DNA of 64,000 nt from Anaerosacchariphilus polymeriproducens (GCF_003363435.1 NZ_QRCT01000013.1:1-64000), one strand, 5' to 3'; shown: positions 8,620-17,183, counted from the stretch's first letter. Numbers and translations: made by a program. The notes: generated by a model from the letters alone, not told the origin.

Positions 8620-9408
8620 TCATGATAAACTTGTCTGCAAAGCTGGTATGTAACTTTCATAAAAATTTCCATCCCCTTTCTTAATCTTTGACACTTCAAC
8701 GTTATAAATGTCTTTGATTAACTGAGGTGTCATAATATCTTTTGGAGCTCCAGTTCTTATTAATTTACCACCATAAAAAACAATTACCTGATCACCGCAT
8801 AATAAAACTTGTTCAGGCGAATGAGTTGTCATGATTACGGCAAATTTTTGTTGCCTTAACCTTTGTATCTGTTCCATCACTTTTATCTGGTTCCCATAAT
8901 CTAAATTAGAAGTGGGTTCATCCATTATTAATATCGGTGCCTCCTGAGTTAACGCTCTGGCTATCAAAACCATCTGCCTTTCACCACCACTTAATTCTGT
9001 ATATAGTTTTTCTTCTAAATGCATTATCTGAAGTTTATTCAATGCTTCTCTTGCCTTTTTATAATCTTCCCTAGAAGGCCTCCTTTGTTTTCCCATATAG
9101 ACCAATCGTCCCAAAACCACCACGTCAATCACTTTAAAAGCAAAAGCCATCTGATGTGCCTGAGGTACATACGCTATATTTTTAGCTATGGTTTCTCGAT
9201 TCATTTGATTCAAGGACTGATTATTTATTAAAATCGTTCCATTCAAAGATTTTAAGAATCCAAGTAATGTTTTAAAAAATGTAGTTTTTCCAACTCCATT
9301 TGGGCCAAACAGGCATAAAACCTCTCCCTTTGATAATTGAAATGAAACGTTTTCGATTACAGTCCTTCTCTTATAACCACAAGCTAAATTTTCAACCACT
9401 AAAATCAT
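8620..9408 (-). CDS. FecE-type ABC transporter ATP-binding protein
   Basis: Cytoplasmic ATPase of 262 residues. Walker A GPNGVGKTT, signature LSGGERQMVLIARAL, Walker B PILIMDEPTSNLD and switch His in TTHSPEQ are all present. The start at 9408 is set by AAGGAGG just upstream, which lies inside the end of the permease gene; only one base separates the permease stop and this ATG, so the two are coupled. It works with the permease before it and the binding protein after it. Confidence 0.92.
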   Translation of the reverse strand: MILVVENLACGYKRRTVIENVSFQLSKGEVLCLFGPNGVGKTTFFKTLLGFLKSLNGTILINNQSLNQMNRETIAKNIAYVPQAHQMAFAFKVIDVVVLGRLVYMGKQRRPSREDYKKAREALNKLQIMHLEEKLYTELSGGERQMVLIARALTQEAPILIMDEPTSNLDYGNQIKVMEQIQRLRQQKFAVIMTTHSPEQVLLCGDQVIVFYGGKLIRTGAPKDIMTPQLIKDIYNVEVSKIKKGDGNFYESYIPALQTSLS

Positions 9409-9409
9409 A

Positions 9410-10423
9410 CTAAACCCTCCTTGTACGAAACAATAGAAAAATAAAAAATGGGACACCTATTATAGATGTAAGAATGCTGATGGGAATTTCTACACTGAGC
9501 AATGTTCTTGACAGATTATCAATAAACAGCAAATAAATGGCACCCATAAACATCGAAGCTGGTATTAACATTTGATTATCAGGTCCAACCGCCATACGTA
9601 CAAGATGAGGTATAATTAAACCAATCCATCCTATGATACCTGTCATAGATACACTCACAGATGTAATAATTGTACTGCAAATAATAATAATTACTTTTAA
9701 CCTTTCTGTTTGAATTCCAAGAGCCATTGCCTCTTCTTCTCCAAATGCCATGGCATTCAATTTCCATCCCGTCCATAATAGTGGCAAGCTGCATAATAAG
9801 ATTGGAATAATTAACCACAACAACTCGTCTTGTTTTATTTGTGTCAAACTTCCCATTAGCCAAAATGTAATGCTTTGAAGTGCATCATTCGGATCTGCCA
9901 AATACTTAACACAGGAAATAAACGATTTAAACAAAGTGCTAATCACCATTCCTGAAAGTATTAGAAATAGAATATAATGACTTTCCTTACCAACGATATA
10001 ACTTAAAAAATATGTAATCATAACTGCAAAAATTCCAAATACAAATGCCAGTAATTCTACTTTCCAATAGCAAAACCCTAATAAAATTCCTAATGATGCT
10101 CCAAACCCCGCTCCTGATGTTACTCCTAATATATCAGAGGATACCATTGGATTTCGAAAAAGTGCTTGAAAAACTGAACCAGAAATTGATAGTGCTCCTC
10201 CAACTACCACTGCTGCAACAATCCTTGGTAAACGAATCTCGTAAATTATTTTGTATATCATAGGGTCATTGATACGTTTTATACCTGTAATTTTTTCTAA
10301 AGATATCTGTAGAATTTGCTTCATGGTTATTTCATATCTTCCCAACATTAAAGAAATACATATAGAAACTATTAGTAAAATAAATAAAAATATAATGGAT
10401 ATTTGATTTTTGTACTTTTTCAA
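9410..10423 (-). CDS. FecCD-type ABC transporter permease
   Basis: Membrane permease of 337 residues with about nine to ten helices and FecCD/BtuC hallmarks, including RLPRIVAAVVVGGALSISG, FRNPMVSSDILGVTSGAGFG and the coupling region GLIIPHLVRM. It appears to start with TTG (10423) behind AAAGGAA; no ATG is better placed. It is first in the operon permease-ATPase-binding protein-methyltransferase. The order differs from the second FecBCD system of this window, where the binding protein comes first. Expression is probably limited by an attenuator in its leader. Confidence 0.9.
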   Translation of the reverse strand: MKKYKNQISIIFLFILLIVSICISLMLGRYEITMKQILQISLEKITGIKRINDPMIYKIIYEIRLPRIVAAVVVGGALSISGSVFQALFRNPMVSSDILGVTSGAGFGASLGILLGFCYWKVELLAFVFGIFAVMITYFLSYIVGKESHYILFLILSGMVISTLFKSFISCVKYLADPNDALQSITFWLMGSLTQIKQDELLWLIIPILLCSLPLLWTGWKLNAMAFGEEEAMALGIQTERLKVIIIICSTIITSVSVSMTGIIGWIGLIIPHLVRMAVGPDNQMLIPASMFMGAIYLLFIDNLSRTLLSVEIPISILTSIIGVPFFIFLLFRTRRV

Positions 10424-10515
10424 ATCTGCCCACTTCCTTTCTTGCTATAACCAAAGCTTTCTGTATCCATATTGAAGCGTTTAGATAATATCTACTTCAT
10501 AGTTTATCTATAAAT

Positions 10516-10560
10516 AAATAAAAAAGGATCATAGATGCCGCCTCTTTGCAACTATAATCC
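10516..10560 (-). terminator. Attenuator-like terminator in the leader of the FecCD operon
   Basis: On the minus strand GGATTATAG (10560-10552) pairs with CTATGATCC (10534-10526; nine pairs, one G-U) and is followed by TTTTTTATTTATTT. It lies between a consensus promoter (10647-10675) and the permease start (10423), about 90 nt into the transcript, so it would end most transcripts before the operon unless blocked. Confidence 0.7.
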
Positions 10561-10599
10561 ATCTCTTTTTATCATATTTAATTTATTAATCTTAATCAT
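10552..10599 (-). CDS. Possible leader peptide of the FecCD operon attenuator
   Basis: A 15-codon frame reads MIKINKLNMIKRDGL and stops with TAG inside the left arm of the terminator stem (10552-10560). A weak AAGTGA sits just before the ATG. A ribosome reaching the stop would cover the left arm and should favour read-through. No obvious run of one rare or limiting codon exists, so the signal is unclear. Such short frames can arise by chance. Confidence 0.35.
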   Translation of the reverse strand: MIKINKLNMIKRDGL

Positions 10600-10646
10600 T
10601 TAATCACTTTTTGTTATGTTTTAATTATTTTTGTTTATTTTCAAAC

Positions 10647-10675
10647 ATTTTAACACCGTTTTGTTTAGTAGTCAA
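10647..10675 (-). promoter_or_regulatory. Sigma-A promoter of the FecCD operon
   Basis: Minus strand TTGACT (10670-10675), 17-bp spacer and TAAAAT (10647-10652). Predicted start near 10640, giving an AT-rich leader of over 200 nt before the permease gene. No clear Fur-type palindrome overlaps it. Confidence 0.75.
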
Positions 10676-10710
10676 TATGTTTTTTTGTAATTGCGCACGA
10701 CGGGTACACA

Positions 10711-10751
10711 ACAAAAAGCAGAAGCAGAGGTTCTATCCCTCTGCTTCTGCT
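10711..10751 (-). terminator. Intrinsic terminator overlapping the end of the 49-residue gene
   Basis: A perfect 14-bp stem (AGCAGAAGCAGAGG with CCTCTGCTTCTGCT) has a 7-nt loop and is followed on the minus strand by TTTTTGTTG. The left arm encodes the last codons of the small gene and the loop holds its TAG stop. Confidence 0.88.
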
Positions 10752-10882
10752 ACAATTTTTTCCAGAACATTAATTAAGTCGTTCATGGTATACAATTGCA
10801 CATTACGTTCTAATATCATATTTTTGAGATCAAAAGAAAGTGTCTCAAATTTATCTTTTATTTCTGGTGCAATATATGACAT
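10733..10882 (-). CDS. Conserved small protein, 49 residues
   Basis: Predicted small cytoplasmic protein starting MSYIAPEIKDKFETLS and containing LKNMILERNV and MNDLINVLEKIV. I recognise this pattern from short conserved Lachnospiraceae proteins that are sometimes mislabelled as GroEL; the real function is unknown to me. Evidence for coding: GAGGTGAT lies eight bases before the ATG, the frame is clean, and a strong terminator is embedded at its end. It is monocistronic and downstream of the basic low-complexity protein gene on the same strand. Confidence 0.75.
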   Translation of the reverse strand: MSYIAPEIKDKFETLSFDLKNMILERNVQLYTMNDLINVLEKIVAEAEG

Positions 10883-10946
10883 AATTATCACCTCAGAAAT
10901 AGTATAACCAGATTTAAAAATTTATTTCTTTTTTTAAAACAAAATT

Positions 10947-11459
10947 TTAATAATTATAAAACGAATCATCATCGTCAAATGAATCGTTTTCATATTCTTT
11001 TGTCCAATCGATATTATTAGTTCTTTTTAATTTTACCTGTGGTCTTGCGTTTTGAGACTTTGCTTTTCTATTGTTAGAATCTATTTTTTTCTTCATAACC
11101 TTCTTTTCTTTTTCTAAACGATTAATGATTTCAAATTTATCCGGTTGTTGCTCTTTCACTTTTGTCTCTTTTACTGTTCCGGAAGATTTACTTCTAAAAC
11201 CTTCATTTTTTCCATCATCCCGATAAGAATTTTTGAAATCACGTCCTTGATTTGAATTTTGGCGATATCTGCTAGAATCTTTGGAATTCCGTTTTTGAAA
11301 GTCTCTTCCTCTAGTATCATTTTTTTGCAATTCCTTGTTGTCTTGGTTCATTCTTGGTTTTTGTCCTTGCCTGTCATAATTTTGTCTTGGTTGGTATTCA
11401 GATTTAGAATAATTAGCATTTCGATTACCTTGACCATCTCTTGTATTACTAAACGCCAC
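10947..11459 (-). CDS. Basic, low-complexity protein of unknown function
   Basis: A 170-residue hydrophilic protein with no membrane segments. The first two thirds are rich in Asn, Arg, Lys, Gln, Asp and Ser with RDF- and NY-containing repeats (GRDFQKRNSKDSSRYRQNSN). A Lys/Arg-rich helix follows (KFEIINRLEKEKKVMKKKI), then an acidic aromatic tail (DSFDDDDSFYNY). The composition suggests a disordered nucleic-acid or ribosome-associated protein, but this is inference and I do not recognise a family. The start is a GTG at 11459, eight bases after AGGAGAA. It is divergent from the DUF1292 gene. Confidence 0.7.
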   Translation of the reverse strand: MAFSNTRDGQGNRNANYSKSEYQPRQNYDRQGQKPRMNQDNKELQKNDTRGRDFQKRNSKDSSRYRQNSNQGRDFKNSYRDDGKNEGFRSKSSGTVKETKVKEQQPDKFEIINRLEKEKKVMKKKIDSNNRKAKSQNARPQVKLKRTNNIDWTKEYENDSFDDDDSFYNY

Positions 11460-11576
11460 GAAAAGTTCTCCTCTCAAATTACTATTAAATTAATTTTACT
11501 TCTTTATTGTATTATAAATATAATTAAAGTCAACAACTTTTCGTACTTTTTTCTAAATATTTTTCATTTAATTTTA

Positions 11577-11605
11577 TTGCATTTCTTTACTATCTCTGGT
11601 AAAGT
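11577..11605 (+). promoter_or_regulatory. Possible promoter of the DUF1292 gene
   Basis: TTGCAT (11577-11582), 17-bp spacer and TAAAGT (11600-11605), about 53 bp before the ATG at 11658. Confidence 0.5.
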
Positions 11606-11657
11606 TAACCTATGTAAAAAATACTTAAAATTTATGAAAAGAAACGAGGTAAACTAT

Positions 11658-11963
11658 ATGAATAATGAAAATACACCTGATTTAGATGAAGAAGTAATGA
11701 TTACTCTCGAACTTGATGACGGATCTGTTTTAGATTGTTCTGTTATTGCTATTTTCGAAGCTGGCAAAAATGAATATATTGCATTATTACCAATGGAAGA
11801 AGATGCGAATGAAGAAGAAGGAGAAGTTTTCTTATATCGTTATTCAGAAGATGCAGATGGTAATCCAAATTTAGAAAACATTGAAGACGATGAAGAATTT
11901 GAAACGGTATCAGAAGCATTTGATGAACTACTTGACGAAGCTGAATTTGAAGAGTTAGACTAA
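11658..11963 (+). CDS. DUF1292-family acidic protein
   Basis: A 101-residue, very acidic protein. It has the DUF1292 pattern: a beta-rich start (MITLELDDGSVLDCSVIAIFE), EYIALLPM, then GEVFLYRYSED and an acidic helix (SEAFDELLDEAEFEELD). The family is widespread in Firmicutes and has no known function. The start at 11658 follows GAGGTAAACT. Upstream codons in the same frame lie over the divergent gene and are not used. It is followed by a strong bidirectional terminator. Confidence 0.85.
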   Translation: MNNENTPDLDEEVMITLELDDGSVLDCSVIAIFEAGKNEYIALLPMEEDANEEEGEVFLYRYSEDADGNPNLENIEDDEEFETVSEAFDELLDEAEFEELD

Positions 11964-11977
11964 TTTTAAATTTTAAC

Positions 11978-12015
11978 AAAAAACATCAATCAAGCAACTT
12001 TGATTGATGTTTTTT
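11978..12015. terminator. Bidirectional terminator between convergent genes
   Basis: AAAAAACATCAATCAA and TTGATTGATGTTTTTT form a perfect 10-bp stem (11984-11993 with 12000-12009) with T-runs in both directions. It serves the DUF1292 gene and the convergent helicase gene, whose stop codon touches it. Confidence 0.9.
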
Positions 12016-13849
12016 ATTCTTTCATCATTTCTTCCACAAATCTAGAAATTTTTAATTTTTTTTGAAACCGCTCTTTTATAGAATAAACAAATAGTTTCTC
12101 TTTTGCTCTGGTTACCCCAACATAAAACATTCTTCGTTCTTCTTCAATTTCTTCTTCTAATACAGCTTTTGGATGAGGTACAATTTCCTCACTAACATCC
12201 ACTATATACACCTGATTATACTCAAGCCCTTTTGCACTGTGCATGGTCATTAATGTTACTGCATTTGTTTTTTCACTCTTTTTTAGCTGCTGTTCTTTTA
12301 ACTCTTTTACATATTCTTCCATATGTAGGAACCAACTTTGAAAATTCGAAAAATCTTTTGATAATTCCTGTACTTCATTTAATATACCTAACAGTTCTTC
12401 CGGATTCATCTTTCGAAATAGAGCATACTCTTTAATATATTCATCATAACCAATAGCTTTGCGAATATAATTAATAGCCGCATAAGGTCTCATATTTTTT
12501 ATTTGATTTATATCAAACCATAATTTTTCTATATAATCACACATCCACTCCTTATCTTGATAATAAGTTAATAAATTTTCGAACGAAATCTCTATATGAT
12601 TGATACAATCCCTGCTAATATATCTTTTGGGGCGATTTATAATCTGCAAAAAGTCACTTCGTTTTCTTGACCCTAATGATATTTGTATATAAGCGATAAT
12701 ATTTTTTATCATCCAATGTTCATATATATTAGGCAGAATATCCTTCATACAAAACGGTATATTATATTCCATTAGTTTTTCTACCAACATTCTTGGCTGC
12801 GTATTTGTGCGAAATAAAATAGCAATTTCACTGTACTCTTTTCCCTTACTAAAATCATTCATTATATTTTGTACAATTTTATTATTTTCTTCCATTTGAT
12901 TTTGAAATACCGCAAATTCTATTAATTCACCTGTATTACGCACGGCTTTTATATCTTTCTTGTATCTCTGGCTGTTTTTCTTAATGAGCCTGAGAGAATG
13001 TGTAACTATAGTATCTGTTGAACGGTAATTCTTATCCAATAATACAATTTGAGCTTTAGGATAATCTTTTTTATAATTCAACATAATTTCAGGTTTTGCA
13101 CCTCTAAACCGATAAATTGATTGATCATCATCACCTACTACAAACAAATTGTTCTCAGGTTTAGCTAATAATCTAATGATATCATATTGAATTTTATTAA
13201 TATCCTGAAACTCATCTATTAAAATATACTCGAATTGATTTTGCCAGCCTGTTAAGATATCTTTTCTATTCACTAATAACTCATAACAATACACTAACAT
13301 ATCATCAAAATCAATGAATCTGGATTTTTGCAATTTATCTTGATAATCAATAAATATATTGCGAAATGTATGCTCCGGACATGATTTTGAATAATAGTGC
13401 TCCAATGGAATTCTTTCATTTTTAACTGTACTGATCTCATTTAGCACATCTGCTATAAAATCCGTTTCGTCTTCCATTTCAATATCTAACTCTTTCTTAT
13501 CTAAAATTTCTCTCACTAATTGATAGCTTTTCCCCTCGGGTAAAATATTTGAACTATTATATCCATAAGCGTGCTTTAAGATAGAAAAAAAGACTCCATG
13601 AAATGTCCCAAAAGTGACAGGGGACCTTTTTCCATTTGTAATGGATTCAAAACGTTCTTTCATTTCTCGAGCAGCTGCCTTCGTAAATGTGATAACAAGT
13701 ACTTTTTTGGGATTTATATTACACTCTTCGATTAAAAACTGAGTACGTCTTGTAATAACTGCAGTCTTTCCAGAACCCGGTCCTGCAAGAACGAGCATAG
13801 GCCCTTGTTTATGATGAATGGCTTGTTTTTGAGATTGATTATAATTCAT
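12014..13849 (-). CDS. UvrD/Rep-type ATP-dependent DNA helicase
   Basis: Superfamily 1A 3'-5' helicase of 611 residues. Motifs in order: Q motif and Walker A (GPGSGKTAVITRR, near residue 25), motif II DEFQD (near 212), GDDDQSIYRFRGAKP, a TMHSAKGLEY motif near 535 and VGVTRAKEKL near 575. It is shorter than typical PcrA/UvrD (about 720-740), mainly in the C-terminal part, so it is an accessory helicase rather than clearly PcrA. It probably works in DNA repair or conflict resolution. The start has AGAGG upstream. It follows gltX, from which a weak terminator separates it. Confidence 0.88.
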   Translation of the reverse strand: MNYNQSQKQAIHHKQGPMLVLAGPGSGKTAVITRRTQFLIEECNINPKKVLVITFTKAAAREMKERFESITNGKRSPVTFGTFHGVFFSILKHAYGYNSSNILPEGKSYQLVREILDKKELDIEMEDETDFIADVLNEISTVKNERIPLEHYYSKSCPEHTFRNIFIDYQDKLQKSRFIDFDDMLVYCYELLVNRKDILTGWQNQFEYILIDEFQDINKIQYDIIRLLAKPENNLFVVGDDDQSIYRFRGAKPEIMLNYKKDYPKAQIVLLDKNYRSTDTIVTHSLRLIKKNSQRYKKDIKAVRNTGELIEFAVFQNQMEENNKIVQNIMNDFSKGKEYSEIAILFRTNTQPRMLVEKLMEYNIPFCMKDILPNIYEHWMIKNIIAYIQISLGSRKRSDFLQIINRPKRYISRDCINHIEISFENLLTYYQDKEWMCDYIEKLWFDINQIKNMRPYAAINYIRKAIGYDEYIKEYALFRKMNPEELLGILNEVQELSKDFSNFQSWFLHMEEYVKELKEQQLKKSEKTNAVTLMTMHSAKGLEYNQVYIVDVSEEIVPHPKAVLEEEIEEERRMFYVGVTRAKEKLFVYSIKERFQKKLKISRFVEEMMKE

Positions 13850-13872
13850 AGACTTCCTCTTTTTTACTTTAT

Positions 13873-13903
13873 AGAAAAAAGCCCTTACAGGCCTTTTTCT
13901 AAT
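13873..13903 (-). terminator. Terminator overlapping the gltX stop codon
   Basis: Minus strand AAAAAGGCC, loop TGTAA, GGGCTTTTTT: a stem with one internal mismatch and a strong T-run. The loop contains the gltX TAA. The helicase gene begins 24 bp further on, so read-through may occur. Confidence 0.6.
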
Positions 13904-15342
13904 AATTCAATTCCTATTTTTATACGAGCTACAGACTCTTCTTTTCCCAATAGCTCCATTAGCTCTGTGGCACCACCCGGTGTCATTTGTTTCCCAGAAA
14001 CAGCCGTTCGGATCGGCCACATAACATAACCATTTTTATAGTCATTTTCTTTTATATACTTTAGCAATACAGAATATAGAGCATCATTACTATAATCTTC
14101 CTGTGATTCTAGAATAGGGAGAACTTCTTTCAAAACCGTTAGAGAAGTTTCTGAATTAGTCTTCATTTTCTTATGCGTATACATTACAATATCATAAGCA
14201 GGAAGTTCTTCCAAAAAATCTATATGGTCACGAATATCCGGAAAAATTTCAATTCTGGTCTTAACCATCTCTGCAATTTTTCTAAAATCCAACTCCTTAG
14301 AAATAACATCTTTTATAAAAGGCACTGCAATCTGATAAAAATCATCAAATTCCATTGCTTTTATATATTCGCCATTCATCCATTTTAATTTCACAATATC
14401 AAATACTGCAGGAGATTTACTCATATGATGGTAATCAAATTTTTCTTTTAATTCACTTAAAGAAAATATTTCCTGGTTGTCTTCAGGACTCCAACCTAAT
14501 AATGCAACAAAATTTACGATAGCATCTGTTAAAAATCCTTGTTCAATTAAATCTTCATAAGAAGAATGTCCACTTCTTTTACTTAATTTTTGATGTTCTT
14601 CATTGGTAATCAATGGACAATGGACATAAGTCGGTACTTCCCATCCAAAAGCTTCATATAAGCGATTATATTTGGGTGAGGATGATAAATACTCATTACC
14701 TCTAACTACATGTGTAACTCCCATTAAATGATCATCTACTACATTAGCAAAATTATAAGTTGGAAATCCATCTGATTTTATTAAAATCATATCATCAAGT
14801 TCCGAATTATCTACTGTTATATCTCCATAAATATCGTCATGAAACGTTGTCGTTCCTGTTCTCGGATTGTTTTGACGGATGACATAAGGTACACCTTGAG
14901 CAAGATTTTCTTCTACCTCTTCTTTACTTAAATTCAGACAATGCTTATCATATACCACTATATCTTTTCCTGCAACAGCTTGTCTTAGATTATCTAATCT
15001 CTCTTTATCACAAAAACAGTAATAGGCTTCTCCTTTATCGATTAACTTCTTAGCATATTCCAAATACAATCCTTGTTTTTGACGCTCACTTTGTACATAA
15101 GGACCTACACCGCCATCTTTATCTGGGCCTTCATCATGAATAAGACCTGTCTTTTCCAGAGTTCGATAAATAATTTCTAAAGCGCCCTCTACAAAACGTT
15201 CCTGATCAGTATCTTCTATTCTTAATATAAAGTCTCCGCCTTCATGTTTTGCTATCAAATACGCATAAAGCGCAGTTCTTAGATTACCTACATGCATTCT
15301 TCCTGTTGGACTTGGTGCAAATCTAGTTCTTACTTTACTCAT
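13885..15342 (-). CDS. gltX: Glutamyl-tRNA synthetase
   Basis: Charges tRNA-Glu (and possibly tRNA-Gln for later amidation). The 485-residue product has the class I signatures [18 protein letters not shown] (HIGH-type, residues 7-24) and KLSKRSG (KMSKS-type, near residue 253), and the C-terminal anticodon-binding region. The length is normal for the family. The start ATG lies 15 bp after the hydrogenase stop codon, so the two may be co-transcribed. No T-box leader was seen upstream. Confidence 0.95.
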   Translation of the reverse strand: MSKVRTRFAPSPTGRMHVGNLRTALYAYLIAKHEGGDFILRIEDTDQERFVEGALEIIYRTLEKTGLIHDEGPDKDGGVGPYVQSERQKQGLYLEYAKKLIDKGEAYYCFCDKERLDNLRQAVAGKDIVVYDKHCLNLSKEEVEENLAQGVPYVIRQNNPRTGTTTFHDDIYGDITVDNSELDDMILIKSDGFPTYNFANVVDDHLMGVTHVVRGNEYLSSSPKYNRLYEAFGWEVPTYVHCPLITNEEHQKLSKRSGHSSYEDLIEQGFLTDAIVNFVALLGWSPEDNQEIFSLSELKEKFDYHHMSKSPAVFDIVKLKWMNGEYIKAMEFDDFYQIAVPFIKDVISKELDFRKIAEMVKTRIEIFPDIRDHIDFLEELPAYDIVMYTHKKMKTNSETSLTVLKEVLPILESQEDYSNDALYSVLLKYIKENDYKNGYVMWPIRTAVSGKQMTPGGATELMELLGKEESVARIKIGIELLEKGL

Positions 15343-15357
15343 TCTACATTCCTGCCT

Positions 15358-16860
15358 TTAACTTAATTCTATTTCTTTCAATTCAATAGGCGGTACTTTA
15401 ATTGCAGTATCTTCTACAATTTTTTTGACCTCCGCTTTAGCCTGATTAATTGGTAACATTGTACCGGCTCCGGCTACACAACCACCCGGACAACCCATTC
15501 CTTCCAGCATATATCCATCTAGTTTTCCGGTTTTTGCAAGTGCTAATAATTTCTTACATTCATGCAATCCTTCTGCATGTTCTGTCTTAACTTCTACTTC
15601 CGGATAATATGTATCAATACATTTCTTTATTGCATCCGTAACTCCACCTGCAACTGCATAAGCTCTTCCAACTCCAGTAGCATCATGCATAGATTCCTTT
15701 TCTTCTACATGCTCTAAATCAATCCCTTTTGCAGCAAATATACCAGCAAGTTCTTCAAATGTAATAACAAAATCAACATCACTTCGGACTGTTCTTCTGG
15801 AAGCTTCTAATTTCTTGGCTGGACAAGGGCCTATAAATACGACTTTAGCTTCTGGCTTTTCTTTCTTAATACTTCTTGCCGTCGCAACCATTGGTGTTAA
15901 TTCTGTCGATACATTATCAACTATTTCCGGAAAATATTTTTTTGCCAATACTGACCAGGAAGGGCAACAAGAGGTTAATAAAAATGGCAGCTTACCTGTG
16001 GCTACTTCTTCTACGTAATGATGAGCCTCTGCTACCGCACCAATATCAGCCCCTAACGCAACTTCTATCACATCACTAAAACCTAATTCCATTAATGCAG
16101 CTTTTATTCTGCCGGGAGTCACACTCCGTCCAAACTGACCTACATATGCCGGTGCAACTTCAGCGATAATTTCAACTCCGGTCTGCATTGCACGTATTAA
16201 TTGAAAAATCTGGGACTTATCTGCAATAGCACCAAATGGGCAGCTTACCAAACACATACCGCATGAAACACATTTATCACTATTTATTTGTGCTCTTCCC
16301 ATAGCATCGTCTTCAATTGCATTTACACCACAAGCAATTTCACATGGTCTCGTTTTTTTCGCAATTGCATCGTATGGACAAACTGCTTTACATTTACCAC
16401 ACTTAATACACTTTTCCTGATCTATATAAGCTTTTCCGTCTACTCTGGAAACTGCATGTTTGGGGCATACTTCCATACAAGGACGCGCGACACAACCTTT
16501 GCATTGATTGCTTACTTCATATTTTTTGGATTCACATGCATTGCATGCAGAAGGAATCACTTGAATTAATGGGGGCTCATAGTATTTTTCAGCAATATTA
16601 CTCTCTTCTAATCCACTCGTTAAATGAACTGGTTTGTCTTCAGGTCTAAGTGACATTCCCATTGTTAAACGGACTCTCTCAGAAATTATTTCGCGTTCAT
16701 GATAAATACTTTCTCGAAATTTAGGAATTTCATTTTGAATTATTTTAAATGGTATCGCCTGTATATCACTATGAATATTTTCTGAATCAAAAGCTACTCT
16801 TGCAACTTCTTCGAAAACTTTTCTACGTAATCTTGAAACTTGAGTCTCTAGTCCTCTCAT
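15358..16860 (-). CDS. Monomeric [FeFe] hydrogenase, group B type
   Basis: Reversible proton reduction with ferredoxin-like electron input, probably cytoplasmic; 500 residues. Residues about 106-215 carry a Cys-rich segment and 4Fe-4S motifs (CIKCGKCKAVCP, CVSCGMCLVSCP). The H-cluster motifs follow: TSCCPSW (296-302), GPCPAKK (344-350) and EGMGCPGGCVAGAG (453-466). The extra N-terminal domain and the motif variants fit the B1/B3 clade of [FeFe] hydrogenases, whose physiological role is less clear than that of bifurcating types. The start at 16860 has AAAGGAGG upstream. Maturation genes hydEFG are not in the window. Confidence 0.9.
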   Translation of the reverse strand: MRGLETQVSRLRRKVFEEVARVAFDSENIHSDIQAIPFKIIQNEIPKFRESIYHEREIISERVRLTMGMSLRPEDKPVHLTSGLEESNIAEKYYEPPLIQVIPSACNACESKKYEVSNQCKGCVARPCMEVCPKHAVSRVDGKAYIDQEKCIKCGKCKAVCPYDAIAKKTRPCEIACGVNAIEDDAMGRAQINSDKCVSCGMCLVSCPFGAIADKSQIFQLIRAMQTGVEIIAEVAPAYVGQFGRSVTPGRIKAALMELGFSDVIEVALGADIGAVAEAHHYVEEVATGKLPFLLTSCCPSWSVLAKKYFPEIVDNVSTELTPMVATARSIKKEKPEAKVVFIGPCPAKKLEASRRTVRSDVDFVITFEELAGIFAAKGIDLEHVEEKESMHDATGVGRAYAVAGGVTDAIKKCIDTYYPEVEVKTEHAEGLHECKKLLALAKTGKLDGYMLEGMGCPGGCVAGAGTMLPINQAKAEVKKIVEDTAIKVPPIELKEIELS

Positions 16861-16877
16861 AACTTCCTCCTTTATTG

Positions 16878-16959
16878 AAACACTTAAAAAAATAAGTGTT
16901 TTAAACAACGTATGAAACGGCAGTATTTATAAATCTTTATACTGCCGTTCAACATTATA
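16878..16959 (-). promoter_or_regulatory. Promoter and structured leader of the [FeFe] hydrogenase gene
   Basis: An extended -10 (TGTTATAAT, core 16954-16959) has a weak -35. An 11-bp inverted repeat, AACGGCAGTAT/ATACTGCCGTT (16916-16926 with 16939-16949), starts at the predicted transcription start. A second 9-bp hairpin (AAACACTTA/TAAGTGTTT, 16878-16901) lies just before the ribosome site. Either a 5'-stabilising stem or an operator is possible. Confidence 0.5.
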
Positions 16960-17011
16960 ACAAATTTCCCCTAATAAATATACCCCTTTTTGCAATCTTG
17001 TGAACATATTT

Positions 17012-17158
17012 TTATTTATTTAAATCTTTATGACAGCCACCTGAACAACCATCACAATTGCTGCCGCAATATTTTCCCTTCTTCCAATTTGATATCTGTC
17101 TTTTGATAACAAAACCTGCATAAACCCCAATTGCTAATATAATTAATAAACTTGCCAT
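17012..17158 (-). CDS. FeoB-associated Cys-rich membrane protein
   Basis: A 48-residue protein with one N-terminal transmembrane helix (SLLIILAIGVYAGFVI) and a short Cys-rich tail with spacing CGSNCDGCSGGC. This is the pattern of the FeoB-associated family (PF12669 type), which accompanies FeoB in many Firmicutes and may handle ferrous iron at the membrane. AAAGGATGG precedes the ATG. It lies 25 bp after feoB on the same strand. Confidence 0.88.
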   Translation of the reverse strand: MASLLIILAIGVYAGFVIKRQISNWKKGKYCGSNCDGCSGGCHKDLNK

Positions 17159-17183
17159 ACTAACTTACCATCCTTTCTACATT

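Noticed and set aside
10611-10907. Plus-strand open frame of 98 codons in the leader region
   Set aside because: It is antisense to the 49-residue gene, which has a ribosome site and terminator; the plus frame has no ribosome site and runs through the terminator and promoter.
15343-15357. T-box or other leader for gltX
   Set aside because: Only 15 bp separate gltX from the hydrogenase gene and no T-box motif was seen further upstream.
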